Below are positions 25,199-33,257 of a stretch of 64,000 bases of DNA, one piece after another; the first letter of the stretch is position 1; each line of letters begins with the position of its first letter. Both the position numbers and the translations under genes were made by a program. Source of the DNA: Streptomyces albogriseolus (lineage in GTDB: Bacteria; Actinomycetota; Actinomycetes; Streptomycetales; Streptomycetaceae). The notes below the pieces were generated by a model that was not told where the DNA came from, searched no databases, and saw only the letters and a list, made by a program, of their open reading frames with translations. The stretch spans positions 224,678 through 288,677 of the forward strand of contig BMVA01000011.1 in the NCBI GenBank assembly GCA_014650475.1, written 5' to 3'.

Positions 25199-25268
25199 GA
25201 TGCCGGAGCGATGCGGCGGACCAGCGGTCCGCACCAGGTTGAGACAGCAACCGGCATCGTTCCGCCGC
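25199..25268 (-). ncRNA. Structured 5' leader of the ABC operon (candidate regulatory RNA)
   Basis: Several perfect pairings fall within 70 bases. GATGCCGG (25199-25206) pairs with 25251-25258. GCGGACC (25216-25222) pairs with 25226-25232 around a 3-base loop. GCGGCGGA (25213-25220) can instead pair with 25261-25268. A small GGTT/AACC hairpin (25237-25252) competes with the outer stem. The alternatives are mutually exclusive and end about 15 bases before the ribosome site. It matches no riboswitch I recognise. Confidence 0.4.
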
Positions 25269-25401
25269 CGCGCCTCCCCGGATTCGAACGGCGCAAACGC
25301 TTCGTGGGCCGCCTCACAGATGTGGCGCACTGCGCAACACGTCGCGCGAAGGGCCACGCGGGCGTGCCGACGGGGCGGTGCTGTCGGTGGGGTGGGGCAT
25401 G

Positions 25402-26331
25402 ATGCGGGACGTGACCGGACTGATGCTTCTCGACACCGCCTCCCTCTATTTCCGCGCCTACTTCGGCGTCCCGGAGTCCGTCAAGGCGCCGGACGGCACG
25501 CCGGTGAACGCCGTGCGCGGGCTGCTGGACTTCATCGACCGCCTGGTCAGGGACCACCGGCCGGAGGGCCTGGTGGCCTGCATGGACGCCGACTGGCGCC
25601 CGCAGTGGCGGGTGGAGCTCATCCCCTCCTACAAGGCGCACCGGGTCGCCGAGGAGCAGGAGACGGGGCCGGACGTGGAGGAGGTGCCGGACACGCTGTC
25701 GCCGCAGGTGCCGGTGATCGAGGAGGTGCTCGACGCGCTGGGCATCGCCCGGGTGGGCGTCGCCGGGTACGAGGCGGACGACGTGATCGGCACGTTCACC
25801 GCGCGGGCGGACGGCCCGGTCGACATCGTCACCGGCGACCGGGACCTCTACCAGCTGGTGGACGACGCGCGCGGGGTGCGGGTGCTGTACCCGGTGAAGG
25901 GCGTCGGCACGCTGCAGGTCACCGACGAGGCGGCGCTGCGCGCGAAGTATGGGGTGGACGGCAAGGGGTACGCGGATCTCGCGCTGCTGCGCGGCGACCC
26001 GAGCGACGGCCTGCCGGGCGTGCCCGGCATCGGGGAGAAGACGGCGGCCAAGCTGCTGGCCGAGTTCACGGACCTGGCCGGGATCCTGGCGGCCGTGGAC
26101 GACCCGCGGTCGAAGCTCACACCGACGCAGCGCAGGCGTCTGGACGAGGCGCGGCCGTATCTCGCGGTGGCGCCGAAGGTCGTCCGGGTCGCGGACGACG
26201 TCCCGGTCCCGGACGTCGACACGGTCCTGCCGCGCGTCCCGCGCGACCCGGCCGCCGTGGAATCCCTGGCCGCGCGCTGGGGTCTGGGCGGGTCGGTCAC
26301 CCGCCTGCTGGCGACTCTCGCGGAGCGGTAG
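25402..26331 (+). CDS. 5'-3' exonuclease (FEN/polymerase I N-domain type)
   Basis: 309 residues starting MRDVTGLMLLDTASLYFRAY. It has the PIN-like nuclease core with metal-binding acidic residues (ACMDADWRPQWR, GYEADDVIGT, VTGDRDLYQLV) and the helix-three-turn-helix DNA-binding module (GDPSDGLPGVPGIGEKTAAK). It matches the free-standing homologue of the 5' nuclease domain of DNA polymerase I, which removes flaps and RNA primers. GGTGGGG precedes the ATG pair at 25399/25402; the second was chosen for spacing. It lies 70 bases upstream of, and codirectional with, the siderophore-interacting protein. Confidence 0.9.
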   Translation: MRDVTGLMLLDTASLYFRAYFGVPESVKAPDGTPVNAVRGLLDFIDRLVRDHRPEGLVACMDADWRPQWRVELIPSYKAHRVAEEQETGPDVEEVPDTLSPQVPVIEEVLDALGIARVGVAGYEADDVIGTFTARADGPVDIVTGDRDLYQLVDDARGVRVLYPVKGVGTLQVTDEAALRAKYGVDGKGYADLALLRGDPSDGLPGVPGIGEKTAAKLLAEFTDLAGILAAVDDPRSKLTPTQRRRLDEARPYLAVAPKVVRVADDVPVPDVDTVLPRVPRDPAAVESLAARWGLGGSVTRLLATLAER

Positions 26332-26339
26332 GTGCTAAC

Positions 26340-26353
26340 TTAGGCATACCTAA
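26340..26353. promoter_or_regulatory. Iron box (DmdR/IdeR-type operator)
   Basis: TTAGGCATACCTAA contains perfect TTAGG/CCTAA arms and matches the right-hand 14 bases of the IdeR/DmdR consensus at 12 positions. It lies 20 bases upstream of the siderophore-interacting protein start and likely overlaps its promoter, giving repression under iron sufficiency. Confidence 0.8.
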
Positions 26354-26372
26354 CTGTGACTGGGAGGCCCTC

Positions 26373-27215
26373 ATGGCTGAGCGACCGGCACGCGCGTCGC
26401 GCACCCCGCACACCGGCGTGGTGGTCCGCACCGAGCGGCTGACCCCGCACATGCAGCGCGTGGTGCTGGGCGGCGAGGGCCTCGCGCGCGTCTCGGCGGA
26501 CACCTGCACCGACCACTACGTCAAGCTGTTGTTCCCGGCGCCGGGGGCGGTCTACCCGGACCCCTTCGACCTGGAGCGGATCCGCGCCGAATTCCCGCGC
26601 GAGCAGTGGCCGGTGACCCGGACGTACACGATCCGCCACTGGGACCCCGAACACCGCGAGATGACCCTCGACTTCGTGATCCACGGCGACGAGGGTCTGG
26701 CCGGCCCGTGGGCGACGAACGCCCGCCCCGGCGACGTCGTCCGCTTCCTCGGTCCCGGCGGCGCCTACGCCCCCGACCCGGCCGCCGACTGGCACCTCCT
26801 GGCCGGTGACGAGAGCGCGCTCCCCGCCATCGCCCGCGCCCTGGAGTCGCTGCCGCAGGGCGCCCGCGCGTACGCGTTCCTCGAGATCGCGGGCCCTGAG
26901 GAGGAGCAGAAGATCGACTCCGACGCGGAGATCCGCTGGCTGCACCGCGGCGACCGCAGGGTCGGCGAAGCCCTGGTGGAGGCCGTCCGCGCCCTCGACC
27001 GGCCGGAGGGCCGCGTGCACGCCTTCGTGCACGGCGAGGCGCACTTCGTGAAGGAACTGCGCCGCCTGCTCCGCGTGGACCGCGCGATCCCCCGCGAGGA
27101 CCTCTCCATCTCCGGCTACTGGCGCCTGGGCCACAACGAGGACGGCTGGCAGGCCTCGAAGAAGGAATGGAACGCCCGCATCGAGGCGGAACAGGAAGAC
27201 ACGCCCGCTGCGTAG
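26373..27215 (+). CDS. Siderophore-interacting FAD-dependent ferric reductase (SIP family)
   Basis: 280 residues, ATG preceded by GGGAGG. An N-terminal FAD-binding barrel holds the flavin motif RTYTIRHWD and HGDEGLAGPWA. The C-terminal SIP domain has LLAGDESALPAIARALESLP, the conserved GEAHFVKELRRLL, and the C-terminal SGYWRLGHNEDGWQASKKEW. SIP proteins take up NAD(P)H electrons through FAD and reduce ferric siderophores in the cytosol to free iron. The iron box directly upstream supports iron-starvation induction. No siderophore synthesis or uptake gene is adjacent. Confidence 0.93.
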   Translation: MAERPARASRTPHTGVVVRTERLTPHMQRVVLGGEGLARVSADTCTDHYVKLLFPAPGAVYPDPFDLERIRAEFPREQWPVTRTYTIRHWDPEHREMTLDFVIHGDEGLAGPWATNARPGDVVRFLGPGGAYAPDPAADWHLLAGDESALPAIARALESLPQGARAYAFLEIAGPEEEQKIDSDAEIRWLHRGDRRVGEALVEAVRALDRPEGRVHAFVHGEAHFVKELRRLLRVDRAIPREDLSISGYWRLGHNEDGWQASKKEWNARIEAEQEDTPAA

Positions 27216-27233
27216 ACGCCCCGCACACCCCCG

Positions 27234-27239
27234 TACCCT
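27234..27239 (+). promoter_or_regulatory. Candidate -10 box of the pseudouridine synthase gene
   Basis: TACCCT ends eight bases before the GTG at 27248, consistent with a leaderless or near-leaderless transcript. No ribosome site lies between them. Confidence 0.35.
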
Positions 27240-27247
27240 TGCCCCAC

Positions 27248-28201
27248 GTGAGACGCCGACGTACCCCCACCCCTCCCCCGCCCCTGCCGCAACGCGACGG
27301 CGTGGACCCGGTCCGGGTGCGTCTCCCCGCAGACGGCCCGGGATCAACGGTGCGCGAGCACCTGGTCCTGCGGCTGGCCGCACACACCGCCGTGATCGAC
27401 GGCATGTTCGATGCCGGGGAGATCGTCGGCTCCGACGGGACCCCCGTCCCCCCGGACACCCCCTACACTCCCGGCCTCTGCGTCTGGTTCCACCGCGACA
27501 TGCCCGAGGAACCCCCGGTCCCGTTCCCCCTGCACGTGGTGCACCAGGACGACCACCTCGTCGTCGCGGACAAGCCCCATTTCCTGGCCACCACCCCCCG
27601 CGGCAGCCACGTCCGCCAGACGGCGCTGGCCCGCCTCCGCCACGACCTCGGCCTGCCGGAACTGACCGCGGCGCACCGCCTGGACCGCCTCACCGCCGGA
27701 CTGGTGCTGTTCATCGTGCGCCCCGAGGAGCGCGGCGCGTACCAGACGCTGTTCCGCGACCGGCGGGTGCGCAAGGAGTACGAGGCCGTGGCCGCGTACG
27801 ACCCGGACCTCGGCCTCCCCCGCACCGTGTGCAGCCGGATCGTGAAGGAGCGCGGGGTGCTGACCGCGAGGGAGGTCGACGGGGAGCCGAACGCGGAGAC
27901 CCGGGTGGAGCTGCTCGCGCACCGGGCGGACGGCCTGGGCCGGTACCGGCTGGTGCCCGGCACCGGCCAGACCCACCAGCTCCGGGTGCACATGAGCGCC
28001 CTCGGGGTGCCGATCCTCGGCGACCCCCTCTACCCCGAGGTGACCGCTCCGGTCCCGGCCGGCGACTTCCGTCGCCCGCTGCAACTGCTGGCGCGGGAAC
28101 TGGCGTTCACGGATCCGGTGACGGGGGCGGAACGCCGGTTCACCAGCGGCCGGGTGCTGGAGGCATGGGCCTCGTACGAGGAGTGGGCGGCGGATCAGTA
28201 G
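27248..28201 (+). CDS. RluA-family pseudouridine synthase
   Basis: 317 residues from a GTG (VRRRRTPTPPPP). After a basic, proline-rich start comes an S4-like segment (STVREHLVLRLAAHTAVIDG). The catalytic domain follows, with HVVHQDDHLVVADKPHFLAT and the RluA catalytic motif HRLDRLTAGLVLF (catalytic Asp). The C-terminal conserved GTGQTHQLRVHMSALGVPILGD is split here as GTGQTHQLRVHMSALG and PILGD. It isomerises uridine in rRNA or tRNA; the position modified is unknown. Its stop overlaps the convergent P450 gene by 7 bases. Confidence 0.9.
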   Translation: MRRRRTPTPPPPLPQRDGVDPVRVRLPADGPGSTVREHLVLRLAAHTAVIDGMFDAGEIVGSDGTPVPPDTPYTPGLCVWFHRDMPEEPPVPFPLHVVHQDDHLVVADKPHFLATTPRGSHVRQTALARLRHDLGLPELTAAHRLDRLTAGLVLFIVRPEERGAYQTLFRDRRVRKEYEAVAAYDPDLGLPRTVCSRIVKERGVLTAREVDGEPNAETRVELLAHRADGLGRYRLVPGTGQTHQLRVHMSALGVPILGDPLYPEVTAPVPAGDFRRPLQLLARELAFTDPVTGAERRFTSGRVLEAWASYEEWAADQ

Positions 28202-29763
28202 CCGCGCCACCACCGCAGGAACCGCTGCCAGGCGCCCTTCGGCGGCTCCGGCCGCGCGGGCGGAGGCGGCACGGGCACCGCGGCCGGTGCCGGACCGGCG
28301 TCCGGAACCCCGCCGACGCTCGCACCCCCGCCCGGGTCCCGGCCCCCCTCGGAAACTCCGGCCGATACGGCCGCGGGCGCCGGAGCCGTCGCCTGCCTCG
28401 GAACTCCCCCGATCTGCCAGTCGTACGCCGCAGGTGCCCCCGCGCCGTTCTCGTGGCTCGGCGCCTGCGTGATCTCCTGCTGCGGCCGTGGCGTGAAGTG
28501 CACCGGCAGCGACACCAGATGGCGTGAGGCGATCGACTCGGTGAACGTCAGCTCCTCCTCGTCGCAGCTCAGCTCCACGTCCGGCAGCCGCATGAGCAGG
28601 GCGTCGACGCCGACCTCGGCGATGACACGGCCGATGTCCTGGCCGGGGCACTCGTGGGTGCCGCCGCCGAACGCGAGGTGCGAGCGGTTGCCCTGCATGT
28701 CGGCGGTCGGGTCGGGGCGGACCCGGGGGTCGACGTTGGCCGGCGCGGGCGCGAACAGCAGCCCGTCGCCCTTGCGGATGCGCTGCCCGCCCAGCTCGGT
28801 GTCCTGCTTGGCGTAGTAGGCGAAGATGGTGCTGAACGGCGGTTCATCCCAGAGGAGTTGCTCCACGGCCTGGGGCACGGTCATCTGGCCGCCGTTGAGC
28901 TGGGACCGGAAGCGCGGGTCGATCAGCACCTGGCGCAGCACGTTGGCGAGCAGGTTCGCCGTGGCCTCGTAGGCGGCGATCAGCACCACCCGCAGGTGCT
29001 GGCTGACCTCCTCGTCGGACAGTCCGGCCGGGTGGCTGACGAGGTGGCCGGTGAAGTCGTTCCGGGGTTCCTCGCGGCGGCGGGCGGTGAGGCGGTTCAG
29101 CGCCTCCATCACATAGGCGTTGCTGGCGATGGCGGTCTCGGTGCCGCGGATCATGTCGCGGGCGGCCTGCACCATGCGGTCGTCGTACTCGTCGGGCATG
29201 CCGAGGACGTGGCACATCACGGCCATCGGCAGGTGCTCGGCGTACTGGCTCACCAGGTCGGCCTCGCCGGACTCGCAGAACCGGTTGACGACGCGCTGGA
29301 CGCTGCGGTTGACGTACCGGCGCAGGCTGCGGAAGTCGGTGGCGGAGACGGCGGTGTCGATGGCGCCGCGCCAGCGCCGGTGCTGCTCGCCCTCGGTGTG
29401 GGCGCACATCGGCTGCCAGGCGATGTGCGGCATCAGCGGGTGGTCCGGCTTGACCAGGCCGTCGCGGAGCGCGGACCAGATGCGGCTGTCCTTGGTGAAC
29501 TGCGCGGGGCTGCGCACCAGTTGCTGGCTCTCGGCGTGACCGAGCACCACCCACAGCGGTACGTCGTCGTGAATGAGCGCGGGCGCCACCGGGCCGTGCT
29601 CCTCGCGCAGCCGCTCGTAGAGCTTCTTGAGGTCGTCCGACTCGTGGAGCCGGGCGAGTCCGCCGGGGCCCAGGCCGTGCGCGGGGCATCCGGGGGGCGG
29701 TCCGGGCCGGGCGTCGTCACCGGCCGGGCGGTCCGGCGTCTGGGAGTGGGAGTCAGGCGTCAC
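28195..29763 (-). CDS. cvnE: Conservon cytochrome P450 (CYP157-type, lacks ExxR)
   Basis: 522 residues from a GTG. The heme-binding loop FGGGTHECPG (Cys372) is intact. The K-helix ExxR motif reads E301-Q-L-L304, so the usually invariant arginine is missing. This is the known oddity of the CYP157 family, reported as EQSLW in S. coelicolor. The I-helix is AAYEAT (263-268) in place of the usual AGxxT. After the P450 core (ends about 430) a Pro/Ala/Gly-rich tail of some 90 residues ends in the Trp/Arg-rich WQRFLRWWRGY. It is last gene of the conservon, 61 bases after the GTPase. In S. coelicolor cvn9/rar, the matching operon affects aerial development. Substrate and redox partner are unknown. Confidence 0.93.
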   Translation of the reverse strand: MTPDSHSQTPDRPAGDDARPGPPPGCPAHGLGPGGLARLHESDDLKKLYERLREEHGPVAPALIHDDVPLWVVLGHAESQQLVRSPAQFTKDSRIWSALRDGLVKPDHPLMPHIAWQPMCAHTEGEQHRRWRGAIDTAVSATDFRSLRRYVNRSVQRVVNRFCESGEADLVSQYAEHLPMAVMCHVLGMPDEYDDRMVQAARDMIRGTETAIASNAYVMEALNRLTARRREEPRNDFTGHLVSHPAGLSDEEVSQHLRVVLIAAYEATANLLANVLRQVLIDPRFRSQLNGGQMTVPQAVEQLLWDEPPFSTIFAYYAKQDTELGGQRIRKGDGLLFAPAPANVDPRVRPDPTADMQGNRSHLAFGGGTHECPGQDIGRVIAEVGVDALLMRLPDVELSCDEEELTFTESIASRHLVSLPVHFTPRPQQEITQAPSHENGAGAPAAYDWQIGGVPRQATAPAPAAVSAGVSEGGRDPGGGASVGGVPDAGPAPAAVPVPPPPARPEPPKGAWQRFLRWWRGY

Positions 29764-29824
29764 TGTGGTCGCTCCGAAAAGGGGGAAAGCCCAAAGGGTC
29801 CGGGGAGGGGGAGGGTGCCGCGTG

Positions 29825-30445
29825 TCAGGTCAGCGAGCCCGTCATGGCGAGCGAGTGCAGGAAGCGCATCAGGGTCATCAGCACGTCACGGCTCGAGGCG
29901 CGGCGCCGCACGTCGCACTCCACGATGGGGATCACCTCGGACAGGTCGAGCGCGGCCCGCAGGTCGGCGACGGGGTAACGGGGCGCGTCCGGGAAGGAGT
30001 TGACCGCGACGACGAAGGGCACGCCGCGTTCCTCCAGGCGGCCCATGACGTCGAAACTGACCTCCAGACGGCGGGTGTCGACCAGCACGACCGCGCCGAG
30101 CGCGCCCTCGAACAGGCCGTTCCACAGGAACCAGAAGCGTTCCTGGCCCGGCGTGCCGAACAGGTACAGCACCAGTTCGTCGGTGATCCTGATGCGGCCG
30201 AAGTCCATGGCGACGGTGGTGGCCGTCTTGGACGCGGAGCCGTAGTTGTCGTCGACCCCGATGCCGGCCTGCGTCATGGTCTCCTCGGTGGTCAGCGGTT
30301 TGATCTCGCTGACCGAGCCGACCATCGTGGTCTTGCCGACGCCGAACCCGCCGACGATCACGATCTTCACCGCGGACTGCGCCGTGTGGGGCAGCTGGTC
30401 CTCGGCGCGTGGGCCCGGGATGGTGTCAGAGCCGTTGAAGTCCAT
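29825..30445 (-). CDS. cvnD: Conservon GTP-binding protein
   Basis: 206 residues. Ras-like GTPase with P-loop GGFGVGKTTMVGS (about 32-44), switch region TTVAMDFGRI, a G3-like GTPGQERFWFLW where the usual DxxG is replaced, and G4-like AVNSFPDAPRY in place of NKxD. These altered motifs are shared by the CvnD/MglA-like family. It cycles on the membrane-associated conservon complex with CvnA, B and C. The start overlaps the last 20 bases of the DUF742 gene. Confidence 0.95.
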   Translation of the reverse strand: MDFNGSDTIPGPRAEDQLPHTAQSAVKIVIVGGFGVGKTTMVGSVSEIKPLTTEETMTQAGIGVDDNYGSASKTATTVAMDFGRIRITDELVLYLFGTPGQERFWFLWNGLFEGALGAVVLVDTRRLEVSFDVMGRLEERGVPFVVAVNSFPDAPRYPVADLRAALDLSEVIPIVECDVRRRASSRDVLMTLMRFLHSLAMTGSLT

Positions 30446-30836
30446 GCATCACCGCTTCGAGAAGGGAACGGTCCGGGAGCGCCTTGCGGACGATCGGGGA
30501 GCGCGCCTGGACCAGTTCCGCCGTCAGCAGTTCGGTGATCAGCACGGTCACCACGCTGAACGGCAGACTGAGATAGGCCGACAGCTCGGCCACGGACAGG
30601 GGGGCGACGCAGAGCCGGAGCAGCGCCGCCTGCTCGGGGGTGGCGGAGGGCGGGAGGTCGGGGGAACGCGCCACGATCAGCGTGACCAGGTCGATGTCGG
30701 CGCGCTCGCCGTCCGGTCCCGCCACGACGTACAGCCGCTCCGGGTTGCCGCCCTCGCCCTCCTTCCGGGCCGGGGCGGCCGGCTGTGCGGGGGTGCCCTG
30801 CCCGGGAGTGCGCCTCTGGCGTTGGGGAGGAGTCAT
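30426..30836 (-). CDS. cvnC: Conservon DUF742 protein
   Basis: 136 residues. Disordered, basic N-terminus (TPPQRQRRTPGQGTPAQPAA), then the DUF742 domain with RLYVVAGPDGERADIDLVTL and a predicted winged-helix-like segment (SVAELSAYLSLPFSVVTVLI). It is part of the CvnA-B-C-D heterocomplex that resembles a G-protein coupled system. The ATG overlaps the roadblock gene stop by 4 bases (ATGA). Confidence 0.93.
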   Translation of the reverse strand: MTPPQRQRRTPGQGTPAQPAAPARKEGEGGNPERLYVVAGPDGERADIDLVTLIVARSPDLPPSATPEQAALLRLCVAPLSVAELSAYLSLPFSVVTVLITELLTAELVQARSPIVRKALPDRSLLEAVMHGLQRL

Positions 30837-31240
30837 ACGGTCTGCCCGTTCCGTCGGGGCGGACTGGTCAGATGGGCGCCGATGCGGACGACGAGGTCGC
30901 GCATCATGCCGCCCATGCGGCCGGGTTCGCAGGTCATGTCGGAGAGCACCGCGAGGTAGGCGTTGGCGCCGGCCGCCATCAGGTAGAAGTAGCCCTCGTC
31001 GATCTCGATGAGCACCATCTTCATCTCGCCGTCGCCGTGCGGAAGTTCCTGCGCGACGGCGGCGGCGAGGCTCTGCACTCCGGCGCAGGCGGCCGCGACC
31101 CGGTCGGCGGCGTCCGGCTCGCCTCCGTAGCGGGCGATGCGCAGGCCGTCGGCGGAGAGCACCACGATCATCTCGACGCCGGGTACGCCGTCGGCGAGCT
31201 CCTTGAGCATCCAGTCGAAGTTGGCTCGTTGCTGGATCAC
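30833..31240 (-). CDS. cvnB: Conservon roadblock/LC7-domain protein
   Basis: 135 residues from a GTG that overlaps the cvnA stop (GTGA). Roadblock/LC7 fold (NFDWMLKELADGVPGVEMIV, LSADGLRIARYG, MVLIEIDEGYFYLMAAGANA). Roadblock proteins regulate small Ras-like GTPases, here CvnD. The longer in-frame extension into cvnA is rejected because translational coupling explains the overlap. Confidence 0.95.
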   Translation of the reverse strand: MIQQRANFDWMLKELADGVPGVEMIVVLSADGLRIARYGGEPDAADRVAAACAGVQSLAAAVAQELPHGDGEMKMVLIEIDEGYFYLMAAGANAYLAVLSDMTCEPGRMGGMMRDLVVRIGAHLTSPPRRNGQTV

Positions 31241-32847
31241 TTGAGGTCCCCCTCGTCCTCGGCCTCGGTGCGGGCCGGTTCGTTGATGAGATGCAGGTAG
31301 GCGGTCGGGTTCCGGGTGAAGTCGGTGGGGTGGACGTCCGGGTCGAGGTCCTTCTTCAGCCCCTCCCAGAAGGCGTCGACCCACAGCCCGGGTTCACGGT
31401 CGGGTCGCTTCTTCTTCTCGGGCTCGGCCGCGGCCCAGATGTCGTGGTACTCCTCGCCGCGCTCCCTGGCCTCGCGTTCGGCGCGCTCGGCGGCGGCCTG
31501 CTCGGCGTAGCGCTGGGCGAGCGGGGTCTTGACGCGGCTGCGGCGCTGCGGGAGGCCGCCCGCGGTCCACTCGGTGACCTCGGGGACGTCGTCCTCGACG
31601 GCGGCCGTGGCGGGGATGCGGGGGCTGGTGGGGCGGCGCTTCTTGGGGGCGCGCTGCGGGCCGGGGAGGGCGTCGACGGGGCGGGGCACGGCGGTGGCGC
31701 CGATACCGTGGGCGAGGCCGACGCCGGGTTCGTCGGTGATCATCTCGCTGGGGACGATCAGGACGGCGCGGACGCCGCCGTAGGCGGAGGCGCGCAGCGA
31801 CACCTGCATGCTGAACTGGGTGCACAGGCGGCCGACGACGGCGAGGCCGAGGCGCGGGTTGGCGCCGATCTCCTGGAGGTCGACGCCGCGCTGGGCGCGG
31901 TCGAGGATGCCCTCGATGCGGGCGCGGGCCTGCTCGTCGAGGCTGACGCCGGCGTCCTCGATCTCGATGGCGACGCCGGTCTGCACCTCGGTGGCGGTGA
32001 CGCTGACCTTGCTGGTGGGCGGCGAGTAGCGGGTGGCGTTGTCGAGGAGTTCGGCGGCGGCGTGGATGACCGGCTCGACGTGGATGCCCTTGATGTTGAT
32101 CTTGGCGATCGACTTCAGGTCGATGCGGCGGTACTCGAGGATGCGGGACATGGCGCCGCGCAGCACGCTGTAGAGCGCGACCGGCTTGGGCCACTGGCGT
32201 CCGGGCCGGCCGCCGCCGAGGACGGAGATGGAGTCGGCGAGGCGGCCGATCAGCGCGGTGCCGTGGTCGATGCGCAGCAGGTCGTCGAAGACCTCGGGGT
32301 TGCGGCCGTGGTCCTCCTCCATCTCCCGCAGTTCCTTGGCCTGCTGGTGGACGATCGCCTGGACGCGGCGGGCGATGGAGACGAAGGAGCGCTGCGAGGA
32401 GTCACGCAGGTTCTCCTCGTCGTCGATGATCTTGAGGACCGTGCGCAGCAGCACCTGCTGGTATCCGGGCAGGTCCCGCCAGGACGGGTTGAGCCGCGGC
32501 AGGTCGCGCATCACCTCGTCCGGCTCGTTGCCGGCGTGCAGGTGGTCCAGACAGGCGGGGAAGACCTTCTGGATGAAGTACTCGGTCTCCGTGTCGTGGG
32601 CGGCGATCCGCGCCTCCAGATACGCACGGTGACGCTCGTGTTCGGCCCGCGCCTCCCGCAGCACGCGGCCGCGGCGCGCCGCCTCGGTCGCGGTGGAGGC
32701 CACCAGCAGGGTCGCCACGGCGCCGCAGACGCCGACGGCGATCCGGGCGGGCTCCGTCACCAGGGCGACGGCGGCTCCGGTCGCCGTGGCCATCACTATG
32801 GCCGGCAGCAACAGCACGCGTGCGTAAGGAAGATGGACACTCGCCAT
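31237..32847 (-). CDS. cvnA: Conservon sensor histidine-kinase-like protein
   Basis: 536 residues. Two N-terminal membrane segments (LLLPAIVMATATGAAVALV and IAVGVCGAVATLLVASTA), then a coiled helical region. An HATPase_c domain follows at about 245-375, with AAELLDNATRYSPPTSKV and LGLAVVGRLCTQFSMQV. There is no canonical HisKA H-box, as in other CvnA/nitrate-sensor-like proteins. The C-terminal 150 residues are charged and proline-rich, ending near EAEDEGDLK. It is thought to be the membrane sensor of the conservon and is the first of five tightly overlapping genes. Confidence 0.94.
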   Translation of the reverse strand: MASVHLPYARVLLLPAIVMATATGAAVALVTEPARIAVGVCGAVATLLVASTATEAARRGRVLREARAEHERHRAYLEARIAAHDTETEYFIQKVFPACLDHLHAGNEPDEVMRDLPRLNPSWRDLPGYQQVLLRTVLKIIDDEENLRDSSQRSFVSIARRVQAIVHQQAKELREMEEDHGRNPEVFDDLLRIDHGTALIGRLADSISVLGGGRPGRQWPKPVALYSVLRGAMSRILEYRRIDLKSIAKINIKGIHVEPVIHAAAELLDNATRYSPPTSKVSVTATEVQTGVAIEIEDAGVSLDEQARARIEGILDRAQRGVDLQEIGANPRLGLAVVGRLCTQFSMQVSLRASAYGGVRAVLIVPSEMITDEPGVGLAHGIGATAVPRPVDALPGPQRAPKKRRPTSPRIPATAAVEDDVPEVTEWTAGGLPQRRSRVKTPLAQRYAEQAAAERAEREARERGEEYHDIWAAAEPEKKKRPDREPGLWVDAFWEGLKKDLDPDVHPTDFTRNPTAYLHLINEPARTEAEDEGDLK

Positions 32848-33257
32848 GTGAGCCCTCTGAAGCGTATCGACTGACGGTCGGGAACGTGCACATAAGGGAA
32901 CAGGCGCACGAATTCACCTCAACTCGGTGCGCTGCGGGCGAGCTTAGTCCGACGGGATCATCGCCATGTCATATTCAGCGAGTGCCGGAAACGGCCCCTG
33001 GGGGCGGAGTACGCTCGGAGCCATTTGCACGGCCCGGAACTGTTCGAACACAGCACGTCACGGCGTACAGACGTACGACGGCCACTCACCGTCACGGGTG
33101 AACCGGGCCTTCGGAACGGCGGTCCACGGCCTCTCGGAGGCGTCCTCATCCCTTCCCGCGTACGCGGCCGTTGATGCGGCCGCACGAGGGCGCGCACAGG
33201 GCAGAAGCCCGGCGCGCGAGGGGCGCACCGGGCTTCCGGAGAGAATGTCGAGCGGGG
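32848..33257. other. Intergenic region upstream of the conservon
   Basis: 410 bases between the helicase stop and cvnA start, without a credible gene. The right end holds the helicase terminator (33204-33236). The conservon promoter should lie in the left part, which includes TACGCT at about 28 bases before cvnA and relatively A+T-rich stretches near 32900 and 32960, but I cannot pick a -35/-10 pair with confidence. Confidence 0.6.
33204..33236 (-). terminator. Terminator downstream of helY-type helicase
   Basis: GAAGCCCGG (33204-33212) and its perfect complement CCGGGCTTC (33228-33236) around a 15-base loop, 22 bases beyond the helicase stop on the minus strand. Confidence 0.7.

Noticed and set aside
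25260-25330. Possible tRNA T-loop (TTCGAATCC on the minus strand)
   Set aside because: No D-arm, anticodon arm or acceptor stem can be drawn around it.
28195-32847. Conservon P450 plus ferredoxin as part of a biosynthetic gene cluster
   Set aside because: No synthase, NRPS, terpene cyclase or other scaffold enzyme is present; both are conserved core genes.
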